A stretch of DNA of 58,684 bases. It comes from JARFUG01 sp050485365 (GTDB taxonomy: Bacteria; Desulfobacterota; Desulfuromonadia; Desulfuromonadales; JACZKF01). This document shows, one piece after another, positions 41,070-50,303 of this stretch. A program made the position numbers and the translations under genes. The notes beneath the pieces were generated by a model that was not told the DNA's origin, did no database searches, and was given only the letters and a program-made list of their open reading frames with translations. Numbering within the stretch: position 1 is the stretch's first letter; each line of letters begins with the position of its first letter. The DNA is taken from NCBI GenBank assembly GCA_050485365.1, contig JBJHBH010000013.1, positions 1-58,684 on the forward strand, written 5' to 3'.

Positions 41070-41876
41070 TCAGGAGATGAGTTCGAGCTCGGGCATGATC
41101 GCCTCGATGAGATCCGCCGCGATGCTCCTGGTCTCTCTTCCGAAGCCTTCCAGCAGCGCCAGAGAGGCAGCGTGATTGATCTTGCGCGGGATCCCCCCCG
41201 CATAGCGGTGAATGCACGCCACCGCTTCCTGGGTGAAGAGCCCGGCGGGGCCGCCGACCACGCGCAGACGGCAGTCGAGATATTCACACGTCTCTTCAAG
41301 GCTCAGCGGCGAGAGACTGAACTGCATGCCGATGCGCTGCCGAAGCGGCTCGTAGACCGGGTGCGCGAGACGCTTGCGCAGCTCGGGCTGACCCATCAGG
41401 ACGACGCTGAGCAGGTTTCGGTCGTCGAGCTGAAAATTGGTGAGGAGACGGATCTCGTCGAAGGTCTCCTTGTACTGCACGAGTTGGGCCTCGTCGACGA
41501 TGAGAACGGGGCAGACCCCCTTTTCGTACAACGTGTAGAGCGCCGCGCCGATCTGTTCGAGGAGATCGGCCTTGAACCGGGCGGGCTCCGCGATATCGAG
41601 GCGCATCGCCACCGCGCGCAGAAACTCCAGAGGCGTCAGGCGCGGGTTGATGAGCAGAATGACCTTGTGGCGCTCGTCGAGCTCATCCATCAGGCGCCGC
41701 GACAGGGTGGTTTTGCCGCAGCCGATCTCGCCGGTGAGCAGGATTAGGTCGCGCTCCTCGACCGCATAGACGAGGCGCACCAGCGCCTCGCGGTGCATTT
41801 TGCTCAGATACAGAAATCGCGGATCGGGCGTCTTGCTGAACGGCTTTTCGGAAAAACCGTAGAACTCGTTATACAT
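41070..41876 (-). CDS. ExeA/GspA-like AAA+ ATPase in the chemotaxis operon
   Basis: 268 residues. It opens MYNEFYGFSEKPFSKTPDPR, the ExeA-family start, then Walker A LLTGEIGCGKTTLSRRL, Walker B PVLIVDEAQLVQ and sensor-like DRNLLSVVLMGQPELRKRL. The C-terminus ends in a winged-helix-type region. ExeA proteins assist envelope secretion or pilus assembly, or load transposition machinery; this one lacks the ExeA peptidoglycan-binding domain. It overlaps the cheA stop by 8 bases, which strongly suggests joint function. Confidence 0.85.
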   Translation of the reverse strand: MYNEFYGFSEKPFSKTPDPRFLYLSKMHREALVRLVYAVEERDLILLTGEIGCGKTTLSRRLMDELDERHKVILLINPRLTPLEFLRAVAMRLDIAEPARFKADLLEQIGAALYTLYEKGVCPVLIVDEAQLVQYKETFDEIRLLTNFQLDDRNLLSVVLMGQPELRKRLAHPVYEPLRQRIGMQFSLSPLSLEETCEYLDCRLRVVGGPAGLFTQEAVACIHRYAGGIPRKINHAASLALLEGFGRETRSIAADLIEAIMPELELIS

Positions 41877-43899
41877 GAAGGGCGCTCTCCCCCCGCAGCG
41901 CCTCGCTCATCAGCCCCCCCACATCGATGACGAGGATCGTCTTGTTGTTGCCGAGGTCGGCCGCGCCGGCGATCCCCTGGACGAAGGAGAGCGAGGCGCC
42001 GAGCGACTTGATCACCACGTCCTGCTGCCCCAGCAGTTCATCGACGACAATCCCCATGCGCTTTTCGGCGAGACCGACCACCGCAACGAAAAAGGAATCG
42101 GAGCGCACCGGCGGCGCCGGAAGGTCGAAGACCCGGCTCAGATGCACCAGCGGCAAGGTGCTCTGGCGCAGATCGATCACCTCGCGCCGCTCGATGGTGC
42201 GCACCCGCGCGGCGCTGACCATCAGCGTCTCCAGAACCGAGCTGATCGGGATGGCGTACGTCTTGGTGCGGGAGCGAACGATGAGTGCCTTGATGATGGC
42301 CAGCGTGATCGGCAAGGTGATGACCGTGGAGGTCCCCTCCCCCACCCGGCTGTCCATCTCCACCATCCCCGAGAGCTCGGCGATGTTGTTCTTGACCACG
42401 TCCATCCCGACACCGCGTCCCGACAGATCGCTGACCTCGTCCCTGGTCGAAAAACCGGGGGCGAAGAGGAGATCGAAGACGTCCTGTCGCGACAGGTCGG
42501 TCCCTTCAGAGATCAGCCCGCGCTGAATCGCCTTGCGCCGAACCTTTTCGGGGTCGATGCCGCGGCCGTCGTCCCGGATCTCGATGACGACGTTGTTCCC
42601 CTTCTGCGAGGCCCACAGGCAGATCGTCCCCTTCTCGGGCTTTCCGGCCGCCCGCCGCTCGGCTGACGACTCGATGCCGTGATCGATGGCGTTGCGGATG
42701 ATGTGCACCAGAGGGTCGGAGAGGTGCTCCATGATCAGCTTGTCGAGCTCGGTCTCGGCGCCGCGCATGTCGATGGAGATCTTCTTGCCGTGCTCGTTGG
42801 AGATCCGGCGCACCACCCGGTTGAGCTTGTCGAAGAGCTGCGACACGGGGACCATGCGCACCTCCATGACCCCTTTTTGCAGCTCGTAAAGACGACGCTC
42901 CAGAGCGCGGGTCGCCTTTTGCAGGTCCCGCGAGCGCTCGCTTTCTCCCTCGGCCTTGAGGCGATCGGCGAAATCGGCGATGGCGCTCTTGGAAAGGACC
43001 AACTCGCCGACGATGTTCATGAGGTAGTCGAGCTTTTCGATGTCGACGCGAACGGTGCGGCTGAGCGATTTGAGCGAAGCGCTTTCGCCGGGCTCGAACG
43101 GTGCGGTGACCTCCTGCATCGCCGCGGGGATCTGCACCTTCGCCGGCGCTGCGGGGCGGGTGCGTTCGGAGCCGAGGTCCTCCACCGTCAGGTGCTCGCC
43201 TTCGAGGAGCGACCGAACGGCCTCGGGCGCATCGGCGGTGGCGACGAGGAGCTGAAAAGCGATCTTGTCCGGATCGGCGGCGGCGCTGGGCAGGGTGCTG
43301 ATGAGCTCGGCGCGCCCCTTGAGCGCCGACTGAATGCCCGCCAGATCGACGTCGAAGCTGTGCAGAGGGAACTGGGTATTCACCCGCAGAATGTTGCGCC
43401 CCTTCTTCACATTCTCCAGAAGGCGGTGCTCTTCGTACTCGGTGAGGGCCTTGAGGATCTCCGGATCGAGCTGCATGGCGCTCAACGCGTCGTCGCCCTG
43501 CGCGTCGTCGCCCTTCAGAACCGCATCGATGCGCGTAAAAAACGGCGCGAGATCGACGGTAAACTCGTCGCTCTCCACCTTTCCGTTCACCAGGCGGCTC
43601 AGCAGCTCCATGCCAACGAAGAGGACCTCGACAACGTCGGGGCGCAAAGCCACCTTCCCCATGCGCAGACTGTCGAGAAGATGCTCGAGATGGTGGGCCA
43701 GATCGCAGATGTCGTCGAAGCCGAACATCCCCGAGATCCCCTTGAGGGAGTGGGCGCCGCGAAAGATCCCGTTGAGCAGATCGGGATCGCACTCCCCCTG
43801 CTCCGCGCAGTCCCCCAGCGCGACGAGCTCGAGATTGAGTTTCTCGATGATCTCCTCGGCCTCCGCCAGGAACTCTTTGCTGGCCTGCTCCGATGCCAC
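41869..43899 (-). CDS. cheA: Chemotaxis histidine kinase CheA
   Basis: 676 residues. Hpt domain (about 5-105) with phospho-acceptor His50 in RGAHSLKG; a less clear middle (about 130-260); dimerisation helix (about 280-340); HATPase core (about 345-520) with IIRNAIDHGIESSAERR, IEIRDDGRGIDP and DLSGRGVGMDVVKNNI; C-terminal CheW domain (about 535-676, VIDLRQSTLPLVHL). GTG start with AGGAGG upstream. It is a full-length kinase and lies 12 bases after cheY. Confidence 0.96.
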   Translation of the reverse strand: MASEQASKEFLAEAEEIIEKLNLELVALGDCAEQGECDPDLLNGIFRGAHSLKGISGMFGFDDICDLAHHLEHLLDSLRMGKVALRPDVVEVLFVGMELLSRLVNGKVESDEFTVDLAPFFTRIDAVLKGDDAQGDDALSAMQLDPEILKALTEYEEHRLLENVKKGRNILRVNTQFPLHSFDVDLAGIQSALKGRAELISTLPSAAADPDKIAFQLLVATADAPEAVRSLLEGEHLTVEDLGSERTRPAAPAKVQIPAAMQEVTAPFEPGESASLKSLSRTVRVDIEKLDYLMNIVGELVLSKSAIADFADRLKAEGESERSRDLQKATRALERRLYELQKGVMEVRMVPVSQLFDKLNRVVRRISNEHGKKISIDMRGAETELDKLIMEHLSDPLVHIIRNAIDHGIESSAERRAAGKPEKGTICLWASQKGNNVVIEIRDDGRGIDPEKVRRKAIQRGLISEGTDLSRQDVFDLLFAPGFSTRDEVSDLSGRGVGMDVVKNNIAELSGMVEMDSRVGEGTSTVITLPITLAIIKALIVRSRTKTYAIPISSVLETLMVSAARVRTIERREVIDLRQSTLPLVHLSRVFDLPAPPVRSDSFFVAVVGLAEKRMGIVVDELLGQQDVVIKSLGASLSFVQGIAGAADLGNNKTILVIDVGGLMSEALRGESALHV

Positions 43900-43911
43900 C
43901 CCTGTCCCCTC

Positions 43912-44277
43912 CTAACGAAAATGCGCTTCGATAAAGGCCTGCAGATCTTTCGGATCGAACGGCTTGGTCAGGTAACCGTCGGCGCCGAGCGAGAGCCCCT
44001 TCTTCCGGTCGCGTTCGCTCCCCTCTGTGCTGATGATAAGGAGCGGGAGGTTCTTGTACTGGGCGTTGCTGCGGATAAAGCTCACCAACTCCAACCCGTT
44101 GATGTCGGGCATGTTGATGTCGGTGATCACCATGTCCACCTTCTCCCGGGGGAGAATTCTCAACGCTTCGAAGCCGTTGACGGCCTCGATGACGTCGTAG
44201 TCCCCCATGGCCGCGATGGTGACGCAAAGCAGGGAGCGCATGGTCGGGGAATCGTCAGCAATCAGAATCTTCTTCAC
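43912..44277 (-). CDS. cheY: Chemotaxis response regulator CheY
   Basis: 121 residues: receiver only. KKILIADDS, phospho-acceptor Asp53 in MVITDINMPDINGLE, ISTEG and LTKPFDP. GTG start. It is the first signalling gene after the DUF4388 protein and precedes cheA by 12 bases. Confidence 0.94.
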   Translation of the reverse strand: MKKILIADDSPTMRSLLCVTIAAMGDYDVIEAVNGFEALRILPREKVDMVITDINMPDINGLELVSFIRSNAQYKNLPLLIISTEGSERDRKKGLSLGADGYLTKPFDPKDLQAFIEAHFR

Positions 44278-44336
44278 TCACGAGCCTCATTCAAAACGGG
44301 CCTTGGTTCACGACATGTCGGCCGAGGGGCCGGATC

Positions 44337-45305
44337 TCATCTCTGAAGCAGCCTGCGTTCCAGAATCGCCTTCTCCATCGCAACCCCCGCCTGCGAGAGG
44401 AAGATTTCCAGCGATTCGGTATTGCCGATGCGCCGCCTGTGCGGCAGATTGTCGCCATACAGAAGGGCCACCGGCTCCCCCTCGTTGAGAATCGGACCGA
44501 CGAAGGCCTCCTCCGGAGTCTCTCCGCCGAGGGCGTCCCGAAAGGAGCGCCACCACGGACCGTCGTCGAAACGCACCTTCGCCGGCATCCTGCGGCGCAG
44601 CACGGCGGCAAAAGGGGAGTCCTCGCCGAGGGCGAAGCGCATTACGCGCCCCCGCTTGCCCGCCTTGGGCGCCTCGATGCCGAACTGCCCGATGGCGACG
44701 ACCTCCTTCTCCTTGACGAGAAAGACGGCGGCGCGGTTCATGAACACCGCCGCGTAACGCAGAACGAGCAGCACGATCTCCGCGCGGTGGGAGGGGTCGT
44801 GCAGCTCGTGCAGCATCCCCTTGAGAAGGGGGAGCTCTTCGGCGACGCCCAACGACAGCGTCTCGCCGTCCGCCGCATCGCCCGCCGCCTCCAAACCACC
44901 ACGCGGCGAAGCGCCTTCTTCGATCTCCTCGGGCGACGGCGCCTCAGCGAAGACCTCCCGGGGCGAAAGGCCCCGCGCCAGGAGCGGTTCGCTGAAGACG
45001 GCGGACGGATCGAAATTGTCCACCACCTCGAAGTCGTATCTCCCGCCGGGCCAGTCGCAAAAACTTCTGACGACCTCACGAACCTTTTGCCGAAGGGCCG
45101 AATCGACCCCATCCCGGGCAAGGACAACTTCAGGCGGTTGCGCAGACTCGCTTGAGATGGCCAGAACGATATCGCCCTGCACGAAGGCGATGCGCCCCTC
45201 GCGCGCGCCTCGTTGCAGCAAGAGCACCCCGGACTTTCGGCTCAGATGAATGATCCGGAAAATATCGCCAAGAGCGATGTCTTCGAGGTTTCCGCTCAGA
45301 CCCAT
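44337..45305 (-). CDS. DUF4388 (PATAN) protein heading the chemotaxis operon
   Basis: 322 residues. The first ~95 match the DUF4388 domain, MGLSGNLEDIALGDIFRIIH, then LSRKSGVLLLQRGAREGRIA and FVQGDIVLA. An acidic linker and a second, GAF-like domain follow (about 165-320), ending VGPILNEGEPVALLYGDNL and IFLSQAGVAMEKAILERRLL. DUF4388 domains occur widely in signalling proteins of this phylum, often as adaptors. Placed first in the operon, it may supply input in place of a receptor; this is inference. Confidence 0.8.
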   Translation of the reverse strand: MGLSGNLEDIALGDIFRIIHLSRKSGVLLLQRGAREGRIAFVQGDIVLAISSESAQPPEVVLARDGVDSALRQKVREVVRSFCDWPGGRYDFEVVDNFDPSAVFSEPLLARGLSPREVFAEAPSPEEIEEGASPRGGLEAAGDAADGETLSLGVAEELPLLKGMLHELHDPSHRAEIVLLVLRYAAVFMNRAAVFLVKEKEVVAIGQFGIEAPKAGKRGRVMRFALGEDSPFAAVLRRRMPAKVRFDDGPWWRSFRDALGGETPEEAFVGPILNEGEPVALLYGDNLPHRRRIGNTESLEIFLSQAGVAMEKAILERRLLQR

Positions 45306-45374
45306 GCGAAAGCCGCACTACCTTGCCGTTCGAGATGAGAACCGGCCTAAAGGCTCAAAATTAAATGAAAATTC

Positions 45375-45403
45375 ACTATATCGCAGAGCCGGGGCGAAGT
45401 AAA
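45375..45403 (-). promoter_or_regulatory. Promoter of the chemotaxis operon
   Basis: On the minus strand TTTACT (45398-45403), 17-base spacer, TATAGT (45375-45380), about 70 bases before the DUF4388 start. It resembles sigma-70, not the sigma-28 type usual for flagellar chemotaxis. Confidence 0.75.
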
Positions 45404-45468
45404 GGCTATTTGTCGCGCCCATTCGCGCACGACAAGCGTGCCGCAACCGAGGGACGCCGCTTTCCCGC

Positions 45469-46779
45469 TCAGCGCTCCCGGTCTCTGAACTGCAACCGGA
45501 TCGGAGCCCCCGCGAAACCGAAGGCCTCCCGGATCTTGTTGGTGAGGAAACGCTGGTAGGAGAAGTGAATCCCCTCGGCGCGGTTCACGAAAACAACGAA
45601 CGTCGGCGGGCGCACCGCCGTCTGGGTGGCGTAGAACATCTTGATGCGCTTGCCCTGAAAGACCGCCGGGGGGTGGGTCCTCTCGGCGTCGGAGATGACC
45701 TGATTCAGGGCCGAGGTCGACACCTTTCGGTTGAACTCGACCGCCACCTTCTCCACCTCTGCCATGATATTGGCGACCCGCTGACCGGTGAGGGCCGAGA
45801 CGAAGACGATGGGGGCATAGGGGATGAACTTGAAACTCTCGCGCAGCCGCTTGACGTACTCCCCCATGGTGGAGTGATCTTTGGGCACCTGATCCCACTT
45901 GTTGACGACGAGGATGACGGCGCGCCCCTTCTCTTCGGCGTAGCCGGCGATGGTGAGATCCTGGTCGGTCACCCCTTCGGCGGCGTCGATGACGATGAGG
46001 GCGATATGGGCGCGCTCCATCGACTTGAGGGCCTGAATGACCGAGAACTTTTCGAGCTTCTGACTGACCTTGCCCTTGCGGCGGATGCCGGCGGTGTCGA
46101 TCAGCAGGTAGCGCTTGTGGTGGTAGGTGAACGGGGTATCGACGCTGTCGCGCGTGGTGCCCGCCTGGGGATTCGCCACCACGCGCTCGTAGCCGAGAAG
46201 GCGGTTGACGAGGCTCGACTTGCCGACGTTGGGACGGCCGATGACCGCCAGACGCGTAGTCCCCTCCTCGGCCTCGCTGCGCTGCGCCGTAGGGAGCAGC
46301 GCCGTCACCTCCTCCATCAGGTCGTCGATGCCGCGTCCGTGCTCGGCCGAAACGGTGATCAGTTGATCGATGCCGAGGGAATAGAATTCCACCGCGGCCT
46401 CTTCCTGGCGCTCTCCGTCGACCTTGTTGACGACGTACAGCACGGGCTTGCTCACCTTGCGCAGCATGGCCGCCACCTCCGTGTCCGAGGGGGTGAGGCC
46501 GCTCTTGCCGTCCATCACGAACAGGATGAGGTCGGCTTCCTCGATGGCGAACTGCGACTGTTCGCGCATCTGCACCAGCAGGGCGTTTTCGCTCGCCGGC
46601 TCGAAGCCGCCCGTATCGATGAGCATGAAGGGCGTGCCGAAACGGGTGACCTCGGCGTAATTGCGGTCCCGCGTGACGCCCGGAAAATCCTCGACGATGG
46701 CCTTGCGCTGCCCGAGAATCCGATTGAAGAGGGTCGATTTGCCCACGTTGGGCCGGCCGACGATGGCGACGAGTTTCAT
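45469..46779 (-). CDS. der: Ribosome assembly GTPase Der (EngA)
   Basis: 436 residues with two tandem GTPase domains: G1 motifs AIVGRPNVGKSTLFNRILG and AVIGRPNVGKSSLVNRLLG; G3 DTGGFE and DTAGIR; G4 NKVD and NKWD. A KH-like domain closes the protein (about 350-436). The start at 46779 (MKLVAIVGRP) suits the family; an N-terminal extension to 46836 is unsupported. It acts in 50S subunit maturation. Confidence 0.96.
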   Translation of the reverse strand: MKLVAIVGRPNVGKSTLFNRILGQRKAIVEDFPGVTRDRNYAEVTRFGTPFMLIDTGGFEPASENALLVQMREQSQFAIEEADLILFVMDGKSGLTPSDTEVAAMLRKVSKPVLYVVNKVDGERQEEAAVEFYSLGIDQLITVSAEHGRGIDDLMEEVTALLPTAQRSEAEEGTTRLAVIGRPNVGKSSLVNRLLGYERVVANPQAGTTRDSVDTPFTYHHKRYLLIDTAGIRRKGKVSQKLEKFSVIQALKSMERAHIALIVIDAAEGVTDQDLTIAGYAEEKGRAVILVVNKWDQVPKDHSTMGEYVKRLRESFKFIPYAPIVFVSALTGQRVANIMAEVEKVAVEFNRKVSTSALNQVISDAERTHPPAVFQGKRIKMFYATQTAVRPPTFVVFVNRAEGIHFSYQRFLTNKIREAFGFAGAPIRLQFRDRER

Positions 46780-46857
46780 ATCCGATGTTTCGTTCTCGGG
46801 AAAAGCTCCCGTAAAAGATGAATGTTTGTCGTTCAAATGGTGAGATTGTAGGTCTTT

Positions 46858-47757
46858 TCAGTCGTATCCGAATTCTCTGAGCAGCCGTTGCGATTCGGTC
46901 CAGTTTCGATCGACGCGCACAAAGAGCTCCAGAAAGACGCGACACCCCAGGAGCTTTTCGATATCGACGCGGGCGCGCTGCCCGATGGAGCGGATCAGCG
47001 CGCCCCCCTTGCCGACGACGATCCGCTTGTGTGTCTCGCGCTCCACATGGATGACGGCGTAGACGACGACGAGGCTGTTGGGCTTTTCTTCGAAACTCTC
47101 TACGGTCACCGCGACGCCGTAGGGGATCTCCTCCCGGGTCTGGCGCAGCACCTGCTCGCGGACCATCTCCGCCGCGATGAACCTCTCGGGGAGGTCGGTA
47201 ATCATATCCTGCGGATAATAGAGCGGCCCTTCAGGGAGGAGCTCGCGCACCACCTCGACGAGGGTGTCGATCCCTTCGCCCTGGAGCGCCGACACCGGGA
47301 CGATCTGCCGAAACGGGTGCTTCTTCGCCCACGAATCGATGAGCGGCAGCAGTGCGGGCTTGGCGACCCTGTCGATCTTGTTGAGGACCAGGATCACCGG
47401 CGCGCGCCCCTGCGCGAGCACCTTCAGGACGAACTCGTCCCCCTCGCCCGCAGGCGATGTCGCATCGACCAGAAAGAAGACGGCGTCGACGTCGGAGCAG
47501 GCCGAGAGGGCCTGATCGACCATAAACTTGTTCAGCCGCCCGCGGGGCGGATGGATGCCGGGGGTGTCGAGAAAGAGGATCTGCGCGCCGGGGACGTTGT
47601 GGATACCGAGGATGCGGTTGCGCGTCGTCTGGGCCTTGGGGGACGTGATGGCGATCTTCTCACCGAGAATGCGGTTGAGGAGGGTCGACTTGCCGACGTT
47701 GGGGCGGCCGACGATGGCGACGAAACCCGAACGAAATGTCTCTGTTTGGTTTTCCAC
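46858..47757 (-). CDS. era: GTPase Era
   Basis: 299 residues: G1 AIVGRPNVGKSTLLNRILGE, G3 DTPGIHPP, G4 LNKIDRV, then the C-terminal KH domain with VVGKGGALIRSIGQRARVDIEKLL. Binds 16S rRNA and supports 30S maturation. GTG start at 47757. It lies downstream of the radical SAM gene and rnc. Confidence 0.96.
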   Translation of the reverse strand: MENQTETFRSGFVAIVGRPNVGKSTLLNRILGEKIAITSPKAQTTRNRILGIHNVPGAQILFLDTPGIHPPRGRLNKFMVDQALSACSDVDAVFFLVDATSPAGEGDEFVLKVLAQGRAPVILVLNKIDRVAKPALLPLIDSWAKKHPFRQIVPVSALQGEGIDTLVEVVRELLPEGPLYYPQDMITDLPERFIAAEMVREQVLRQTREEIPYGVAVTVESFEEKPNSLVVVYAVIHVERETHKRIVVGKGGALIRSIGQRARVDIEKLLGCRVFLELFVRVDRNWTESQRLLREFGYD

Positions 47758-47787
47758 GATGATAGCGTGCCTGTGTTCGAGTTGGAA

Positions 47788-48795
47788 TCAAGGGCCTGCG
47801 GCGAGAGCGTCGAGGCTGAAGACCCCCTTCGCGCAGCCGATTTCGTTGCGACTCAGTCGCGGGTCGCTCACGAGGCGAACCGCGCCGAACTGTGCGTGAA
47901 GCCACGCGGCGTTCTCGCGCCGATGGCCGAGCGCCTCGGCGAGATCGGCGGGGTGAACCCGGATCGGGTCCATCGCCCGCGCCGTTTCGGCAATGCGGGC
48001 GAGCGCCCGTCGCCACAGCCGCGAGCGTACGAGCTGCCCGAAGGCGGGGTGCCACGGTCCGGCCACAACAGACGACTCCAGCTCGGCCGTCCCCTGCAGG
48101 CCGAGGCGGATGACCGGTACCGACGCGTCGCGGCACAAAAGGAGCAGATCGGCGCAGAGCTCCACCGCCTCTTCGACCGACATGGGGCGGTAATCGCCGC
48201 TCGCCCACATCGATGCCATGGCGGTCCCCCGCAGGACGACCGCGGGGTAGATGCGCACGAAGTCGGGGCGCAGCTCAAGCGCGCGGCAAAGGGATCGGCG
48301 CCCCTCGTCGCCGTCGGCGCCCGGCAGCCCCGGCATGAGCTGCACGCCGACGGCGAAGCCGTAGCGGCGCGTCCGCGCGACGGCATCGGCCGCATCCGCC
48401 GGGCTGTGCCCCCGCTGCGAAAGACGCAGAACCGTCTCGCAAAACGACTGACACCCGATCTCGATCGTCGTCACCCCCTGCGCCCTCAGAAAGCGCAGCG
48501 TCTCGTCGCTCAGCGCGTCCGGACGGGTGGAGATTCGGATACCGGCGGCGCGCCCCTGCCCCACCAGCGTGCGCGCCGCCTGAAGATATCTGCCCTGCAG
48601 CGATGCGGGCAGCAACGTGAAGGAGCCGCCGAAAAAGGCGATCTCTCCGGCCCCCCCGCCCGGAAGCATCGCATCGAGTCGGATCAGCGCCTCATCGGGG
48701 CTGGGCGTCGAGCCGCCGCTCCCCCCCTCCTGTCGACAGAAAACGCAGCGATGCGGGCAGCCGGCGTAGGGGAGAAAGAGGGGGTAGATCCTCAC
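47788..48795 (-). CDS. Radical SAM protein, Elp3-like
   Basis: 335 residues. Cluster motif CPHRCVFC binds a [4Fe-4S] cluster with SAM. FFGGSFTLLP and IRISTRPDAL match the TIM-barrel strands of the Elp3/oxygen-independent coproporphyrinogen-type branch; VQLMPGLPG is a further family segment. There is no acetyltransferase domain. It sits between rnc and era; its RNA or protein substrate is unknown. GTG start 3 bases after the rnc stop region. Confidence 0.85.
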   Translation of the reverse strand: MRIYPLFLPYAGCPHRCVFCRQEGGSGGSTPSPDEALIRLDAMLPGGGAGEIAFFGGSFTLLPASLQGRYLQAARTLVGQGRAAGIRISTRPDALSDETLRFLRAQGVTTIEIGCQSFCETVLRLSQRGHSPADAADAVARTRRYGFAVGVQLMPGLPGADGDEGRRSLCRALELRPDFVRIYPAVVLRGTAMASMWASGDYRPMSVEEAVELCADLLLLCRDASVPVIRLGLQGTAELESSVVAGPWHPAFGQLVRSRLWRRALARIAETARAMDPIRVHPADLAEALGHRRENAAWLHAQFGAVRLVSDPRLSRNEIGCAKGVFSLDALAAGP

Positions 48796-48798
48796 GCC

Positions 48799-49509
48799 TC
48801 AGGCCCCCAGCCGCTCCAGCGCCCTGCGGGCGGCCTCCTGCTCGGCGGCTTTCTTGCTTTTGCCCTGCCCTTCCCCCAGCACGTCGTGGTCGGTGCGCAC
48901 CTCCACCGAATAGGTGCGGTCGTGGTCGGGCCCCTCGGCTCGCAGCAAAACATAGTGCGGCGGGTGGGATTTGCGCCCCTGCAGAAATTCCTGAAGTCGC
49001 GTCTTGTGGTCGATCCCTGTCTTGCGAAGGGCCGCCTGGCGAATCGGCTCGCCGAAAAGCCGCTCGACCACCGCCGTCGCCGGAGCCAGGCCGCCGTCGC
49101 GAAACACCGCGCCCAGCAGCGCCTCGAGGGCGTCCGCGTTCAGGCTCTCCTTCTCCCGGCCGCCGCTTCGCTCCTCTCCCCGCCCCAAAGACAGGCAATC
49201 GCCCAGCCCGATGGCGCGGGCGACGCGGGCGAGCCCCTTTTCGCTGACGACCTCGGCGCGGATGCGGGTGAGCTCCCCTTCCGATTCGGCCGGATAGAGG
49301 TGAAAAACGCGATCGCTCACCACCAGATCGAGGACGGCGTCGCCGAGAAATTCGAGACGCTCGTTGTAGGGGGAGCCGCCGGACTTTTCGTTGCTGTACG
49401 ACTTGTGCGTGAGGGCCTCGCGCAGAAGGGCCGGATCGACGAAGCGATAGCCGATGCGCTCCTGCAGCACCTCCTCGCAATGGGGTTCTCTCAAATCCGG
49501 CTCCATCAT
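48799..49509 (-). CDS. rnc: Ribonuclease III
   Basis: 236 residues. Catalytic signature NERLEFLGDAVLDLVVSD with the metal-binding Asp/Glu, helix NADALEALLGAVFRDGG, then a C-terminal double-stranded RNA-binding domain (about 165-236, KTRLQEFLQGRKSHPPHYVL). The start is ambiguous among ATGs at 49518, 49509 and 49506. A frame extending to 49557 would pass the -10 element and is excluded. Processes rRNA and mRNA. Confidence 0.94.
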   Translation of the reverse strand: MMEPDLREPHCEEVLQERIGYRFVDPALLREALTHKSYSNEKSGGSPYNERLEFLGDAVLDLVVSDRVFHLYPAESEGELTRIRAEVVSEKGLARVARAIGLGDCLSLGRGEERSGGREKESLNADALEALLGAVFRDGGLAPATAVVERLFGEPIRQAALRKTGIDHKTRLQEFLQGRKSHPPHYVLLRAEGPDHDRTYSVEVRTDHDVLGEGQGKSKKAAEQEAARRALERLGA

Positions 49510-49546
49510 TGTCCACATTGGTGCGCAACCTGCAAACAGCCCGCAA

Positions 49547-49576
49547 AGTATAAGCATAATCCGCCGGGGGGATCAA
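49547..49576 (-). promoter_or_regulatory. Promoter of rnc
   Basis: On the minus strand TTGATC (49571-49576), 18-base spacer, TATACT (49547-49552), about 38 bases before the rnc start. It diverges from the tmk promoter. Confidence 0.6.
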
Positions 49577-49605
49577 TCACAACCTGCCGCAACCCTGGAA
49601 TTTCC

Positions 49606-49634
49606 TTGCCTCAGCCCTCTCGGCGACCTATAAT
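49606..49634 (+). promoter_or_regulatory. Promoter of tmk-holB-ricT-metG
   Basis: TTGCCT (49606-49611), 17-base spacer, TATAAT (49629-49634). Confidence 0.82.
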
Positions 49635-49661
49635 GCAACGATTTGCATCAGGATGGACCAC

Positions 49662-50303
49662 ATGTCCTTTTTCATTACCTTCGAGGGGATCGAAGGGTCG
49701 GGTAAAACCACACAGATACGGCGTACGGCCCACTACCTTCAGCAGCGGGGCCGCGACGTCGTCCTCACCCGCGAGCCCGGAGGATGCCCCATCGCCGACG
49801 CCGTCCGGCGCATCCTTCTCGACCCGGCCAACCGCGCCCTCGTCCCCCGGGCCGAGCTCCTCCTCTATGCGGCCGCCCGCGCCCAGCACGTCGAAGAGGT
49901 GATCGCCCCCGCCCTGAGCCGCGGCAAGATCGTGCTGTGCGACCGCTTCACCGACGCCACCGTGGCCTACCAGGGGTTCGGCCGCGGCCTCGACGCCGCC
50001 CTCATCGACGAGCTCAACGCCGTGGCGGCCGGCGCGATCATGCCGCAGCTCACCGTCCTGCTCGACATGCCGGAGGCCGAAGGGCTGGAGCGCGCCCGCA
50101 GACGCAATCTCGATCCGGCGCTGCAGAGCGAGGGGCGCTTCGAAGCCGAAGCCCTCTCCTTCCATCGCCGTGTTCGCCGCGGATATCTCACCATCGCACA
50201 GACGGAAGAGCGCTTTCGCATCGTCGACGCGACGGGGAGCGAGGACGACGTCTTCGCCCGGATCGCGCCGCTCCTCGACCCGTTTCTGGGACCGACGGCA
50301 TGA
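49662..50303 (+). CDS. tmk: Thymidylate kinase
   Basis: 213 residues; phosphorylates dTMP to dTDP. P-loop TFEGIEGSGKTTQIRR, DR(Y/F) motif CDRFTDATVAYQGFGRGLD. The start at 49662 has AGGA 8 bases upstream; an ATG three codons earlier (49653) is an alternative. It overlaps the holB start by 4 bases (ATGA). Confidence 0.95.
   Translation: MSFFITFEGIEGSGKTTQIRRTAHYLQQRGRDVVLTREPGGCPIADAVRRILLDPANRALVPRAELLLYAAARAQHVEEVIAPALSRGKIVLCDRFTDATVAYQGFGRGLDAALIDELNAVAAGAIMPQLTVLLDMPEAEGLERARRRNLDPALQSEGRFEAEALSFHRRVRRGYLTIAQTEERFRIVDATGSEDDVFARIAPLLDPFLGPTA

Noticed and set aside
49510..49557. N-terminal lipoprotein-like extension of RNase III (LCGLFAGCAPM)
   Set aside because: Upstream start lies before the -10 of the rnc promoter, and RNase III is cytoplasmic.
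46888..49902. Second very long open frame on the plus strand opposite era, radical SAM and rnc
   Set aside because: Same reason: shadow of recognised genes in GC-rich DNA.
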